Positions 31,023 to 42,736 of a stretch of DNA of 64,000 nucleotides are shown one piece after another. The stretch comes from Symbiodinium sp. CCMP2592 (Eukaryota; Sar; Dinophyceae; Suessiales; Symbiodiniaceae): NCBI GenBank assembly GCA_905221615.1, contig CAJNDT010003268.1, positions 122,001 to 186,000 on the forward strand. Reading direction: 5' to 3'. A program made the position numbers and the translations under genes. Each line of letters starts with the position of its first letter. Position 1 is the stretch's first letter. A model generated the notes under the pieces. It did no database searches. It was not told the origin of the DNA and saw only the letters and a list, made by a program, of their open reading frames with translations.

Positions 31023-33837
31023 CTGGCGGCTTCCGATTTCAGGTGCTCAGCTTCGTTGTCCGACATGCTTTTCCGCCGCCCTGCCTACGATGTGGTGCGA
31101 GCAGGCTGAGCAGACAGGCGACTCTGCTCTCTCCAGCGAAATCTTGCTTAAACCTCCCGCACCCTGCTGAAGGTCACTGTCTTCATCCCACAGAACAAGC
31201 CGGAAAGCGCAGTAGCTTGTGGTAGACTCGTCGGATACCCTGCAGTGGCATGTGCGCATCTTTTCTTTGGAGAACCGGCGCTGTTCGGAAGGAAGCTCGC
31301 TGGCGTCAAGACATATGGATAGGCTTGGCAGTGGTTTCTTTTGTAAGGTCGACGCAGACCCAGATCAAACGAGTTCATGCTTCAATCATGAGCATAGCAC
31401 ATTCGCACAATAACTGAGGTCTTTCTGTGCACACCAGGGTCGAACGACAAGTCCCAGCCTCCATGCTTGCATCGTCCGGTTGAGAGTTTCAGAGCTAGGC
31501 GACCCTTCCAGGGGAAATTCTAGTGATGAATACACAACATAGCACCCCTAGCTTGAAGAACCCACCCTTTTGCTTCTCCCGCGCGCGCCTGCGGCCAACT
31601 TCCGGCACGAGCCGGAGCGGATCTCAGTGCAACTTTTTCCCTCTCGCATGGCTCGAATGCAATGTCTGCTCGCGAGGTCTGACACTAGTTGAACAGTTGC
31701 TTTGCATCGACAACAACATCTCAGTGCAACGGAGACATGGTTTACGATTTAGGCACCGGGCGAGAGGCTCTCAGACTGTCAGGGATGTCAAGAAATGATG
31801 TTGGGGCATCTGTTGCTACGCTGGTGCACTTCCAGGCGGACTGAGATGCGAGCTTGCTACAATCTTGATTACCATGTCTGAGTCTAAGCCAGTTCTCCGA
31901 CGGCTGTGTTTGGAACAGCTGGGTCCGAAGATGAAAAAAACTGTCACGACTCCGAAGGTCATCCTTGACTCTCCCAAAAACTCCCGGTGGGCTCCACACA
32001 TCATCTTGAGACCTTTAGGCTCTCGTTCCGGGCTTGGGCTTCACGGGGCTTCAGAAAGCAAGACGTTGAAGTCACAGCTTCGGGGAGAGCCCCGAAGGGC
32101 GTTTTGAGAGGCGGAATCTCAAGCGAGGCCTCGCCGGCCACCCGTTCCAGGCAGCGCGATGAACATCAATCCGGAGATTCACACGAACAGCTACAGACTT
32201 CAGTGAAAGTAACCCAAAGTGCTTGTCCTGCCCAACCTCGAACTCTCCAGAAAAATGTGCATGACATACTATATGTCAAACATAAAACACTGTATATGCT
32301 ACATACATATCTATGTATATATATATATATACATGTATTTCTATCTATACACACACACATCATCTCATTCTTACAAGATGTGATATGACATGACATGATA
32401 TAAGGGCTCTCGCCTGTCGACCGAGATGGAGTCGCTCACGCGCCTCAAATTTGCCACAGGACACTCAAAAGGCCCTGGGAAGAAGAGAACTCTGGAGTTT
32501 ACAACCGGCATATTTACTCGTCTTTTTTAAGGAAAACTTAGTCATGCTGACGTGGACTCGTTTATAGGGGACACTTTTTGGAGTTGCCCTGTCTCCCCCA
32601 AGAATTCTTGCGAAACCGCTTAGTTTTATCAACGGCCAAAGCCCGGACAGGCGAAACTGCCTAGGCCGACTCGGATCCCGGAAGCCTCTCGAAAATCCCT
32701 GAGTGTCCTGTTCCCAATCTGAAAATTAACTCCGAGAGGCGAGTTGAAGCAGAAGCCTCGATGCGCATCGCTCCGCTCCTGAATTCGAGTGTCAGACTCT
32801 GGGAGAAACGAGCAAAGGGCTTGTAGGTTTGCTTGCATCTTGCGTTGCTCCGAGGGTTTTTTTGCCCTCTCGCATGGCTGGCAACTATGTCCACAGGCGA
32901 GGTTATTGAGGAACTGAATCGGTGCTTGCAGAAGATCATCTTGAATGACAGCTACAGTCCACTAACTCACGAACTCTCATCGTTTGGAGGTCCACAAGAA
33001 GGGGTTTACCTGTTGTTTGCTCCGAGGGTTTGGATTGAAGGGTTTATGATCATGGGTTATTAGGCCAGGGAACACGACGGTTGGACTTATGAATTTCGTC
33101 TCATCAGAAGGGTGTAGGCTAGGGGTCTTCTGTTTATGAGACTTGGGGACTTCTGCGGATTCATCTCTCAGTCGATTTTGGCTTCTGCTTGGCTGCGCCT
33201 CTGCGATGCAAAACCCATCATCTACACCTCGACGAGCTCTGCAGTTTCGGTGACACCTGTTTCAGTTTTCGGGGCTTGGGATACAAAACCCTATCGGAAA
33301 ATGCAATACTGTAAACCCTAGAAAAAAAGCTGACCACCATACAAAAGCAGGTGAAAAAGCCTCTTAGCTCAAAGGCTTCCAAGCCCTTCGAGCTCGAGGT
33401 CCTCGTCCGTCAAACCGTTCGGAGGCAGCCTTAGAAGCTTGGGCCCTGAAATTTTTGTTTCGGTGGGTCTCCAAGGTGTTCTGTCGGGTTTCTCGGGCCT
33501 TGGGTCACCAATCGGGTATGATGGGGTTGTATACAGTAGGGTTTCTCGGGCCTTGAGGGCTGGAGCCTGTAGAGTCGAGTGCTGAGGGCCTTTTCTCTGT
33601 GTTGTTGCGCGCGCACGCTCGGACTCCTCGGTGTACGGGTCGTGGACATTGAAAGCGACAGATTTCAGATGCATAGCTCCGGGGAGCCATGCATGAAGTC
33701 TTACCACACTGAACCTTAACCCTGCCCGCAACTTCGAATCCCTATCCCTTACTTCAACACCGCACCGGATAGTCTTTGGAAGGTCTTGTGCAGGCTGAGT
33801 GGCGGAATGGCAGGGGCCTTTGGCGTACCATCGGCCC
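31023..33837. other. No confident gene; a diverged duplicated segment
   Basis: Plus-strand segments near 31,626-31,720 and 32,856-32,950 resemble each other (both contain 'CCCTCTCGCATGGCT' after a T-rich tract) and encode similar peptides ('PLAWLECNVCSRG' against 'PLAWLATMSTGE'). The tracts at 33,230-33,330 and 33,478-33,560 have degenerate 'AAACCCTA' or 'GGGTTTCTCGGGCCTTG' repeats. No domain recognised. Confidence 0.4.
32281..32400 (+). repeat. AT-rich simple repeat
   Basis: Contains 'TATGTATATATATATATATA' and an 'ACACACACAC' run. Confidence 0.9.
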
Positions 33838-34266
33838 TTAAGCCGAGGCGCCTGGCTTTCGCTTCACGTTTTGGTTTGGAGGGACATCATACGATAGGCC
33901 CTTCCACTTTGCGGGATGGTCAAAGGTGGGATCAATGCTGCACTTCCTGCACTGTAGAGTGAGTACTTGTGCTACCATGTGGCTATCAGCAAGACTTTCA
34001 ACAGGCAGTAGGGATGCACCCGTGCAGGTGGTTGGCATCGATGCCAGGAAGGGTCTCTGGCCTCCGGCTTGCAAGTGGCCGAATCTGACAAAAGAAATTG
34101 GCTCGTGCTGATCGCAGGCACATGCACGCAGCATCGACGCTGGTGAATGCTTTGATGGTGCATCTCGTGTCTTGGTCTGCCCCCTGACCAATGATGAGAA
34201 CTGCTTTGCTCGTGATGCGATACCGTCGCATGCAATGTGTTTTTTGGTACGTCCAGTAAGCTGCAT
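33838..34266 (-). CDS. Candidate terminal exon / ORF of unknown function (up to 142 aa)
   Basis: The minus-strand frame is open for 142 codons. The last 37 codons, after an acceptor-like 'CTACAGTGCAG|G', are the most protein-like and include 'KCSIDPTFDHPAKWKGLSYD' and a Lys-rich end before TAA. The real coding part may be only 33,950-33,838, since another frame over 33,998-34,294 is also open. No family recognised. Confidence 0.3.
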   Translation of the reverse strand: MQLTGRTKKHIACDGIASRAKQFSSLVRGQTKTRDAPSKHSPASMLRACACDQHEPISFVRFGHLQAGGQRPFLASMPTTCTGASLLPVESLADSHMVAQVLTLQCRKCSIDPTFDHPAKWKGLSYDVPPNQNVKRKPGASA

Positions 34267-36594
34267 GAAGGATGAGCCATCCTCGCAAACTCACTGCAAG
34301 GTTTGCACACTTGGGCCGGTGTTATAGTTAAGCATACCAGGAATGTGCAACTGTGGCAGGCTGGTGCCTCGAGCTGGAGGGGGCTGATGACCACAACATC
34401 ATCACGCCATGTCTTCACAAATCTGCGGCTCCCTGGGGGCCGGGCGCTTCGGAATATTCCTGGCTTTAGAGAACCGCAGAAGAGCGCGAGTCCGAGATTC
34501 TGACATGAGCCCAGGGTCTAGAACCGATGATTCTGAGCGTCTCCGCGACGAAGCTCAAAGGATGCAAAGTGGATGCAACGCACGGAGCTCCTCGTAGTCA
34601 CCTGGCATTGGAGGCCTCGGCTGTGTGAGCTGTTTAAAGTAAGCCTGCGCCCTGCAAGACTTCCCGCAAACCACGTGCTCTTACTGAGGGTGGAGACGCA
34701 GGCTGAGGAAGTTGCTCTCAATTGAATTTCCTTCATGAGAGACCTCTTCAATTCCCTCTCGCAGCCTCTGAGCAAGGGGCGGCCTCGGCGCATTGTTGTC
34801 AAAATCGGTGAGGGGTGCCTCAGTCCCCGAAAGTGAAGGGCATCCTGTAGCGCAGATACTAGCCGCACTAGCCCTAGAACGCCTGGAAGCTGAATCGTAA
34901 ATCGAGTCTCGACGTGAGGAGAATAATCAGAACTCGCAAAAGAACTCGCGAGCTGGGACCCCAGCTTCGACGAGGTCGGCAGGCCTCCTTCCTCCGGAAG
35001 ACTTCTCAAGCTGCTAAGGCTAAGGCTCCCGAGATTGGGCTTGGGGTTCTGGGCTTTCAGGGCTCATTTTGTTTAGCTTGCGGCCTCTTGTTATGCTCCA
35101 AGTGGCTCGAAAGAGCTAAAACTTCCACAACAAGCAGGTAGAGTAAATAGAAAAGATCTGCACTTCGGCCCGGTTAAAGTCGGGTCGAAAGTCACTCGTT
35201 TATCGAATCCGTTGCAGCTGCACCGACTGGAACAGAAGAACAACAAGTAGCACGCATGCGTGTAAGCGTCACGCAGTGCCGACGTCCAGCTGCACTGCTC
35301 ATTGCTGCCCGAAGAAGAAGGAACCAAAGAGAAATTTGAGCCATGTCAGGTTGGTGACCTCCCGCATTGTGTAGCAGCCCCCTTTGCGTGCCTCCCCTTG
35401 CCTCGCTGGCTTCCACGGCGGGGGCCGGCTCTGCCTGTAGAGACGAGTGTGTGCCGTGCTGGCGGAGGACTTGAACTGTGTGCTTCAAGACTTTTTGTAA
35501 GGTGGCCAGCCGAAGCCCCGAAGCCATCGCTGTTGCAGAGCCCGGCACGTCATGTGACCTATTCCGGAAGATATGATGCAGTAGGGCCTCGCATGTGCCT
35601 TCGACCGAGAAACCCAAACGAAGATAGGTTGAAGACAACCAGCGAGACGATGCAATGTTGCTGATTTTAAACGCCTCAAAACCGTAAGCTCGAACAAAAG
35701 CTCGAACCCGAGGTACCGGCCGCTTCCTCGTCTTGATTCGCTACGGAAAGATGCGGTTGGCGACTTTGTCCTGCACTCGGCAAGGTGCCCTGCTTGCTAC
35801 AGAATGGCAAAGGCTTGAGGGCTCAGGCTTTCGAGCTTACAAAGCTTCAGGTGACTCTCGTCTATCGCAAGCGAATCGGTCTACACAGGTCACGGTGTTT
35901 GGGTTCTGTGAATGCAGGCGTCTACATGTAACGGACTCCCTGCAGCAAGCAGACACCCTACAGAGCCTCCGCCATCGGAATCGGCTGGCTCCTGCGCCTT
36001 CCAAGGGTACAGCAATCGAGCAGGGTGTGCATCTGAAACACAAGCTGGCCACGAGAGAAAAGGGGGAGACGAAGAGATTGGGATCAAAAAGACACGGCAA
36101 AGACGGCAAAGACGAGCCCGCTGACACCTGCGGCGCCAGCTGTGCTGCGAGCTGCTCCGTCTGATGCGGCCTCGACTCATCTGAATTCTAGTCTGCCTGC
36201 TTGCTGTTCACAGAGTTTGAATCCGCCGCCCTGCAGGAAACCAACCCGGCGATTTCCATTCGTCTTATGAACTTCCAGGATCAGCAACTATGGCCGATAC
36301 CGATACGTCTGCCGAGACTTTCTTATCTTTTGCTGGCTCCGGTGCAAGGACGCCTTGTGAACGCGACTGAGGGCAGAACTGTGCTGCCTCTGCCTCGTTC
36401 TTTGCCGAGGGCTCGAGAGTCCTGGAGAACAGCAACGACCCAGGTGCGAGCAACGCTGCTCCGGTTGGGGCTGCTGCGGTCTGAACCCCTACTCGGGCAA
36501 CAGCCGAATACCTGGATTCCACAGTTGCTGCGACTTGTTTCCGCAAGGCTTTGAAACTGCCTGCCCAAGACCCTCTCTTAGAGAACTACCCGCA
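34267..36594. other. No confident gene
   Basis: Open frames at 34,518-35,009 (-), 35,192-35,638 (-) and 35,733-36,164 (+) overlap alternatives and show no domain. No major repeats. Confidence 0.4.
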
Positions 36595-36862
36595 AGATTG
36601 AGGTCGGTCGGGGCTTCAGACTTTAAGCTTTGGGGATTTCGGATTTAGGGTTTTTTTTTACGGATTTAGGGTTCAAGCTCTAGGCTTTGGGCTGCAGGAA
36701 CTTAGAGGATTAGGCTTTGAGTCTTTAAGGTTACAGGCGTACCCTAACCATCCCCAGCCCAAAAACCCTAAACTCTGAGCCTTACGGTGGCGTTTCGGGC
36801 TTAGGGGCTGCCAAATCCTGACTCCTTGTTTAGTGGACAACATGCCCCGCTTTAGGGGTTTA
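36595..36862 (+). repeat. Degenerate telomere-like (TTTAGGG) tract
   Basis: Contains several 'GGATTTAGGGTTT', 'AAAAACCCTAAACTC' and 'CTTTAGGGGTTTAG' motifs amid diverged copies. It lies just downstream of the ubiquitin-like/RCC1 pseudogene. Confidence 0.6.
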
Positions 36863-36879
36863 GTTTAAGTTATGCCCAA

Positions 36880-37400
36880 ACTTGATTCAATTTTTCTATG
36901 ACTGTCGACACTCATCTGTCGACCCCGCACACTGCTGTCGCCACCACAGTTGGTATCACCCCACCAGGTGACCACAGATCCATCACCCAGGATTGCAGCG
37001 CAAATGCTGCTTGCGAAGCTTGGATCTGCTGTACATCTCGCAACTGATGCTGTTCCGCACCGCTGTCGCCACCACAATCGATAAAACCCCGTGACCACAG
37101 ATGCATCACCCAAGAGTGCGGCGAACGTAGAGAGTGCAGTGCCTCTGCCTCGCCTCGTGGCTTGGAGTTGGACTTGACTTGGCTCACGTGCAGGGTGAGC
37201 ACATCTCCACTCTTCAGCCTGGCTTCTGTGATAGTTTTTGTTCCGTCAAGCACCTCTCCAGAAGAATTCAGCAGACTCCCCTCACCTGTGACCAGAGCAC
37301 CCCGGGCACGTTGCTTCAATGACTCAACAGATGCATCCACCTCCAATTCCAAAGACACCCTGTTGCCACTCAGCAGATGCACATCCACGAAAATCGACAC
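36880..37400 (-). pseudogene. Ubiquitin-like domain + RCC1-like repeat protein, fragment with frame changes
   Basis: The first 76 codons from the ATG at 37,400 form a ubiquitin-like beta-grasp ('MSIFVDVHLLSGNRVSLELE', later 'DGTKTITEARLKSGDVLTLH'). RCC1-like repeat pieces follow, alternating between two frames: 'MGDASVVTG', then 'DCGGDSGAEQHQLRDVQQIQ' with 'ASQAAFA', then 'AAILGDGSVVTWWGDTNCGG'. In intact members, as I recall them, the repeat reads DGSVVTWG...GGDSS...VQQIQAS...AFAAILG in one frame. Here at least three small indels break it and it stops after about two repeats. The family is strongly expanded in dinoflagellates as I recall. Function of the family is not established. It is probably a decayed copy. 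Confidence 0.7.
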
Positions 37401-39955
37401 GTTGAGGTCAAAGCTTACTGCGCGCGGGCTGGTTCACAGTGACAAAGTAATCTGCAAGCTCGAGATCACCTTCACCCACAAAGGTGAAGTCCGCTGCAGA
37501 TGGACACTGCGTCTGCTGGCGGCTGCAAGCGACTTCGGCCACCACTGCGGGCGGCCGAACCCTGAGCCCATGAGAGACCCGCAGAACCGAAGGAGGAAGG
37601 CATGGCTCCCACATTGCAATGGAGGGCTTCTTCTAACCGTCTGAGCAAGCGAGCTCATCGGCGAAGGTTGCTAACAGAGCTGAGGTCACCGTGTCGGATA
37701 TTCAGCGAACACTAGTGACTAGTGACTAGGGGTTTTAAGCACTCGTGACATTCAATGACATGCCACGAGCAACACAGGTGATGACTCGAGTCTGTGACAC
37801 TGTAAATATAGTCGTCTAGGCCTCGGAAGCAGCCACTGATGCGCAAAGAATAGCCTGGCTGTTGCCGGCACACTTCTGCTTGCACTCCATTCAAGTTAGA
37901 GCCCTGGAGCATGCTACAACGACCGCATGCCTGAATAGCAGCAGTGAGTAACAGGGCAGTGCCGCGTAGCCACCAAGAACAGTAGCCACAGGAAAACCAC
38001 CCTGAGCAGCGAGCTTAGCTTTGCAAAAGCTGGGCAATTGAATTAAAGGCTGGGCAAAATAATGCGGGTCCTTCAAGGCGGGATCTCACAGGTAGGAATA
38101 CAACCACGGGGCAGCGATGCAACAAAGCACTCGGTGGGAAATGGTTGAGCTCATGACTGCAAGTAAGCACATACCATCAACAGACGGGCCAAGATCACAC
38201 ATACACACACCAAACCTGCGGACATGCAAGCTGTTCCAAATCCTGCTTTGTGGTACCGCTCAGCTGTGTGCCGCTGGAGGCAGCTGCCTCGGACGCAAGA
38301 ACTCTGAACACCCTGCGAGGCCACATGTCTGTGCTGCCCGGCTAGTAAGTTTCTCTCTGGATCCGAGCAGCGATGCAGCCGAGCTCCTGACTGGTAGACT
38401 TCTTCATGGCGACCCATGCAGCGTCTCCGACGAAGCCGTCGGATCCCCGGATTTTACTACATGAAATCACGTAAACGGGGCACTGGGAATTCAACGGCCC
38501 AAAGCCTGGCAGCTTCAGGGTCCGAGTCTTCCAAGTGCGCATGGCACTCTTGAGGGCCTCTTTTTGTTCTGATGGGCGGTTGGACTTTTTCAGGGCAGCT
38601 CCATGTTGGCACTTCGAGCATGGCTCAGCATGGCTGCGTTTCATGCTCCGAAGAACTTCAATCCCACAGGCCCCTTGGCAAGTGCGCTGGGCGCGCGGCC
38701 GACCCTGTCGCGCGCTGCTTCCAGCATGCATGTAAGGCTTTGCTGTGGCAGCTTCTCTGGCCTTACCACTACAACATCTTTTTCTGAAGCAGGGCTGTGC
38801 AGCTATGCCCGTCACTCGCCCCCGGGACATCTGACTGCAGCATCGTGCCACTGTTTTGCGCCGGCTGCCAGCTTTTGAGCACCGTCTGGTTCGCGGCTAT
38901 GCTTTAGCAAATCGTCCTTGTGAAACGAACTCTACCTGTGAGCATGGTGCAATGCTGCGGGACACACCTGCCGCAATTCAGAGAGAGCTCAAGACATCCC
39001 AACCACTCCCATAATTTCTACTAAAGCCTCACCTGAAAAACTCCATAAAGCTGGTCTTCGCTGTTCATGCAGTGTTCTCACTATCACTTCCATATGCAAT
39101 GAAGACGAAAATCATCGCGGACCCTGCTTGCACAAGCCGTTCGAAGAGCCCTTCAGCGCCAACGCCGCAAATGCCTCTTGCCGGCACGGAAGGCCGTCAC
39201 GATACTCTGCGAAAGCCTCCAGCGGCCAGAGATGCTCCGTTAAGTGGAAACTCAACCCCTTGCTTCAAACGAAGACTGTCATTGCCAGGAGCTCGTGTTC
39301 TGCGAGCAAACCTTTCAAACCGCTTTAATGTCATACCGGTCTTGTTCAGAGCCGTCCTGCGAATCTCGACCCGGACTTGGTAGCATCACGGTTGTGAGGG
39401 GGTCTCTGCACGACATTGCACATGGCATTTGCGCCATGGCATCAGAATACAGGTCTTAACTTGCGAAACCGAATGCCTCAGACCAAGCGCACTCCAATGT
39501 CTCCCATGCCGGTAAACTTGGCCGGAGCACCAAGCTCAAAGAGCTCAAAGGCCCATTTTGCCCTCGAGTTGCAGACCTGCAGCGACCTGGCGATTGTCGG
39601 ACAACGCGGTTCCGACTTGGACCTTTGATTGACTTAGGAGGTCAGTTAGTTCAAGGAGTACCTACAAACTTGCGGATCCCAGCGCTAGAAAGGCAAAGCA
39701 CGCAGGGCGCTTTCTTTTGCGCTCTCGTACCCGTGCGCAGCTCCAGTGGCACCTCAGATTCGAGCGGTGATCTTATGGCGATCTTTCTGCAAACTTTAAA
39801 CGTTTAATTTCAAAAGGCTTAAGGATTCACAGTTGTGAATTGGGTCCGCATCAACACATCCGTCAGCAACCCCTCCAGAAAAGTCCTCCCAACAAGGAGA
39901 GGGGAGACTGTCGGGCTATGCGCAACTGACACAATGTCACAACATGCACAAAGCG
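37401..39955. other. No confident gene
   Basis: Open frames on both strands lack domains. A short 'GTGACTAGTGACTAG' tandem lies at 37,711-37,727. Confidence 0.4.
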
Positions 39956-39979
39956 ACACACACACACACACACACACAA
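39956..39979 (+). repeat. AC dinucleotide microsatellite
   Basis: About 12 AC units. Confidence 0.95.
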
Positions 39980-40368
39980 GCACCCTCAGTACATATCGCG
40001 ACGCTACCGCGACATACAAGCAGACAAGCCCGAAAGACAAGGTCTTCAACTGACTGGCTATGACCGCTTGCAAATCAAACCCAGGACCATTCTGGAAGCC
40101 GAAACACTGGCGACCCTGCGAGTAAAACACCCACAGGTGAGCTCAGGAAGCTCTGCAGACGGAGTGCTCTGATCAGCTTTTAGCTGTCCACGGGGTATCC
40201 GAGCTGCGCTTGAAACGTCCGGTACCTGATGGCTAAAGCAGGCTCCGAGGGCTTAGGGCATTTGTGGTGGACTCGCGCTGCCTTCGAAGGGGCTGAGGTT
40301 GTGAGCTCATGGAGACTTCTGTACAATCCCAAACCATGCTCGACACACTGTCACTCAAACACAGGCTT

Positions 40369-40431
40369 GCTCTCGCTTTCTCTCTCCCTCTCTCTCTCCC
40401 TCCCTCTCTCTGTCTCTCTATCTCTTCTATC
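40369..40431 (+). repeat. CT-rich microsatellite
   Basis: Nearly pure pyrimidine tract of CT/CTCC units, immediately 5' of the acceptor of the candidate exon at 40,447, so it may serve as that intron's polypyrimidine tract. Confidence 0.93.
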
Positions 40432-40446
40432 CGGAAACGAGCTGAG

Positions 40447-40605
40447 GCACTGCTGGAGGAGGTCTGGAGGCAGCTTCTTGGTTGCTTCCATGGCTATGGC
40501 CTCCACCAAACTCCGGTTCAGCGCGTGGCACGTTCAATGCTTCAACAAGCTCGGGATCTAAAACACCAGATGCTAGCTCATCCATCTGAGCTTTCGCACC
40601 TGTAA
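40447..40605 (+). CDS. Candidate terminal exon of an unknown gene (52 codons + stop)
   Basis: After 'CGAGCTGAG|' the plus-strand frame encodes 'ALLEEVWRQLLGCFHGYGLH' followed by 'QTPVQRVARSMLQQARDLKH' and ends at TAA (40,603-40,605). The sequence is helical and amphipathic with no low complexity, and a long CT tract just upstream suits a 3' splice site. The AG|G acceptor form matches the better supported introns here. No family recognised and no upstream exon identified. Confidence 0.38.
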   Translation, partial: ALLEEVWRQLLGCFHGYGLHQTPVQRVARSMLQQARDLKHQMLAHPSELSHL

Positions 40606-42736
40606 CAGTGCAACACGCCAGTGAGTGCTCATGTTGCTTCTTCTTAGGCTGCCGACCACTCTGGACCTACAACTGTGTGCCAGAAGCATCCCAAGCTTCC
40701 TGGCTCTTTCTGACTGCGGAGATGTAAAACAAGCTCGACTAGCTTCTGGCGTGCCGTAAGAAGTCCAGAAGCACCAGCCTCACATTCCTTGTCGTTGCTA
40801 TGGGTCGCGACATCATGGTGCCTGAACACAAAACCATCGCAATCTGCGATGCGCGGGAGGGGAAGGCCGAAGATACAAAGGTGAATATCCTTCAGGTCCC
40901 TTGGCGACTTGGAGCTCGACTTGTCACACTGCTTTCAAGCGTGCTTACAAGTAGCTTCTGGTCTTCATTCACAAGGTAGCAAAGGTTCATGCCTTCCCTC
41001 CATCGTCAATTTTCAGTGCTTGGTTCAGGTAAATGCATTTTGTTCCTCTTTGCCTACACTTGTTTAGAAAGTGCATAGTTTTGCGAAACTTCGCACTGGC
41101 ATGCTGTTGCCATCTTGTACCATGAGATGAAAGCCGCGGAACGTATCATTATGGCCCACTATGGCAACCGCAGCAACCCCAAGTGAAGTGAAACAAAGAT
41201 GGAGCTGAGCATCCTGACGACAGGAGCGGCTTCTGTGATGTTCTGGACTTCACATGTACGAAGTGCCAAGACCCTACACCACCAGCATGCGAGGTGCTGA
41301 GGGACGGTCCCAGAAACTCCGGCGAGCCTTCTGACACTTCCCTCGCTCTCGATCCATACCCTGCAAACCTGTCAACCACAGCCCAGCTGCTGGGAAAGCA
41401 CGTCGCGATTTCGATGCAGATCTGCCTGGCCAAATCTGAAGATGGCGACTATAAAGGGTCCCCAGGCGACGCGACGGCCTGCTTGCAATTCTCGAGGATC
41501 GTGTCGCGCTCCGTGGCGTTGATGAAGTCCAGAAGCCAGAAATCCCTGGAAGCTTGGGAGGGAGGGGCGGTGAAAGGTGCACCACCATCCTGCGCTTCTA
41601 CTGGTAACGCCTTACGCCTTAACCTGCCGTGGGACTCTGTGCTGGCCGAGGTGCACTAAGCGAGCCACCTCGCGATCGAAGCTGTCACTGGAAGCTGAGA
41701 AGTTCTCGAAGGACAAGCGGATGGTATCCTGTTTGGTCCGTCCGCACTCTCACGGGGCCGAGGGTGCCTGCCTTGGGTCTGAGGCTTAGATTGATCTTGC
41801 CGTTTCCTCGGCAGGATTTGCAAAGATGGCCGTCATGTTGCGCACAGTAGTGAGCATTTTCTCCTCGGAGTTCGGAGTCAGGCACAGAGCGTCCCACAAC
41901 TAGGCCGCAGGACGGCCGGTACTCATCTTGCGACCCTTGGAAGGGTGCTCTCAGCAGAAATGGAGTCCCCGATGGCTTGCCGAGCTGCTGCCGCAAACTT
42001 CACGCCCTCCTTGCGAAGATTTAGGCTCGGATTGGGCATGCCAGTCTCTCCTAAAGCCCCCAAAGAAGAACTGAGCCCAGCATCCTCCGGGCCCATGGTC
42101 ATGATCAGGCCCGGCGGCCACAAGGTGGTGTAGCCCAGCTCCTGGCGAAGGTGGCCAAAGCTTCGGAGCTCTCAGCTGGTGCCGAAGACTGCCCGGCGGG
42201 AAGCCTCCCCTCGATGGTGATAGCAATATGCGGAGGCGATCATGGCCAGGGGGTCTCCTAGAAACACGGAAAGGCAAAAATACAAAGGAGTGTGTATTTC
42301 GGACCAATAGCCACATGTCTGATATGTTGTTGCGCTCTAACACAACAGCTCATTTCTGGGCCAGCGACGAACGGAGCCCGCAACTCGCATTCCATTCGGC
42401 TTCGCGTCCTCGCGCTCGTTCCTGTCAGAAAAGCGGCTTGGAAGATCTTGGAAAAGGGACCCGGGGGCCTGTTTGGGGGGCCCCTGTTTTCAACCAGTGC
42501 TTCCATGGCGCTGCTCCATGTCTGGGCCATAGATATCCACCAAGGTTCGGACTGGCGCCGTCTGGTGCCTGCAGACCGTCACTCTTCAACAAGGTCTCGG
42601 CCTAGGGCCTATAAGTTTTTCAACAGATCAGCTTTGAGTTTGCCCGCGGGAAGGCCGCAAAGCCTGCCTGCACCAGTTCTCATTGTAGATGATCCTTAGA
42701 TGCCGTTGCAGGTCCGCTGCAAATTGCTACCTATAC
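40606..42736. other. No confident gene
   Basis: The minus strand around 41,690-42,125 has protein-like pieces, including a 'CAQHDGHLCKSC' Cys/His cluster, but no consistent exon structure. No large repeats. Confidence 0.4.
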
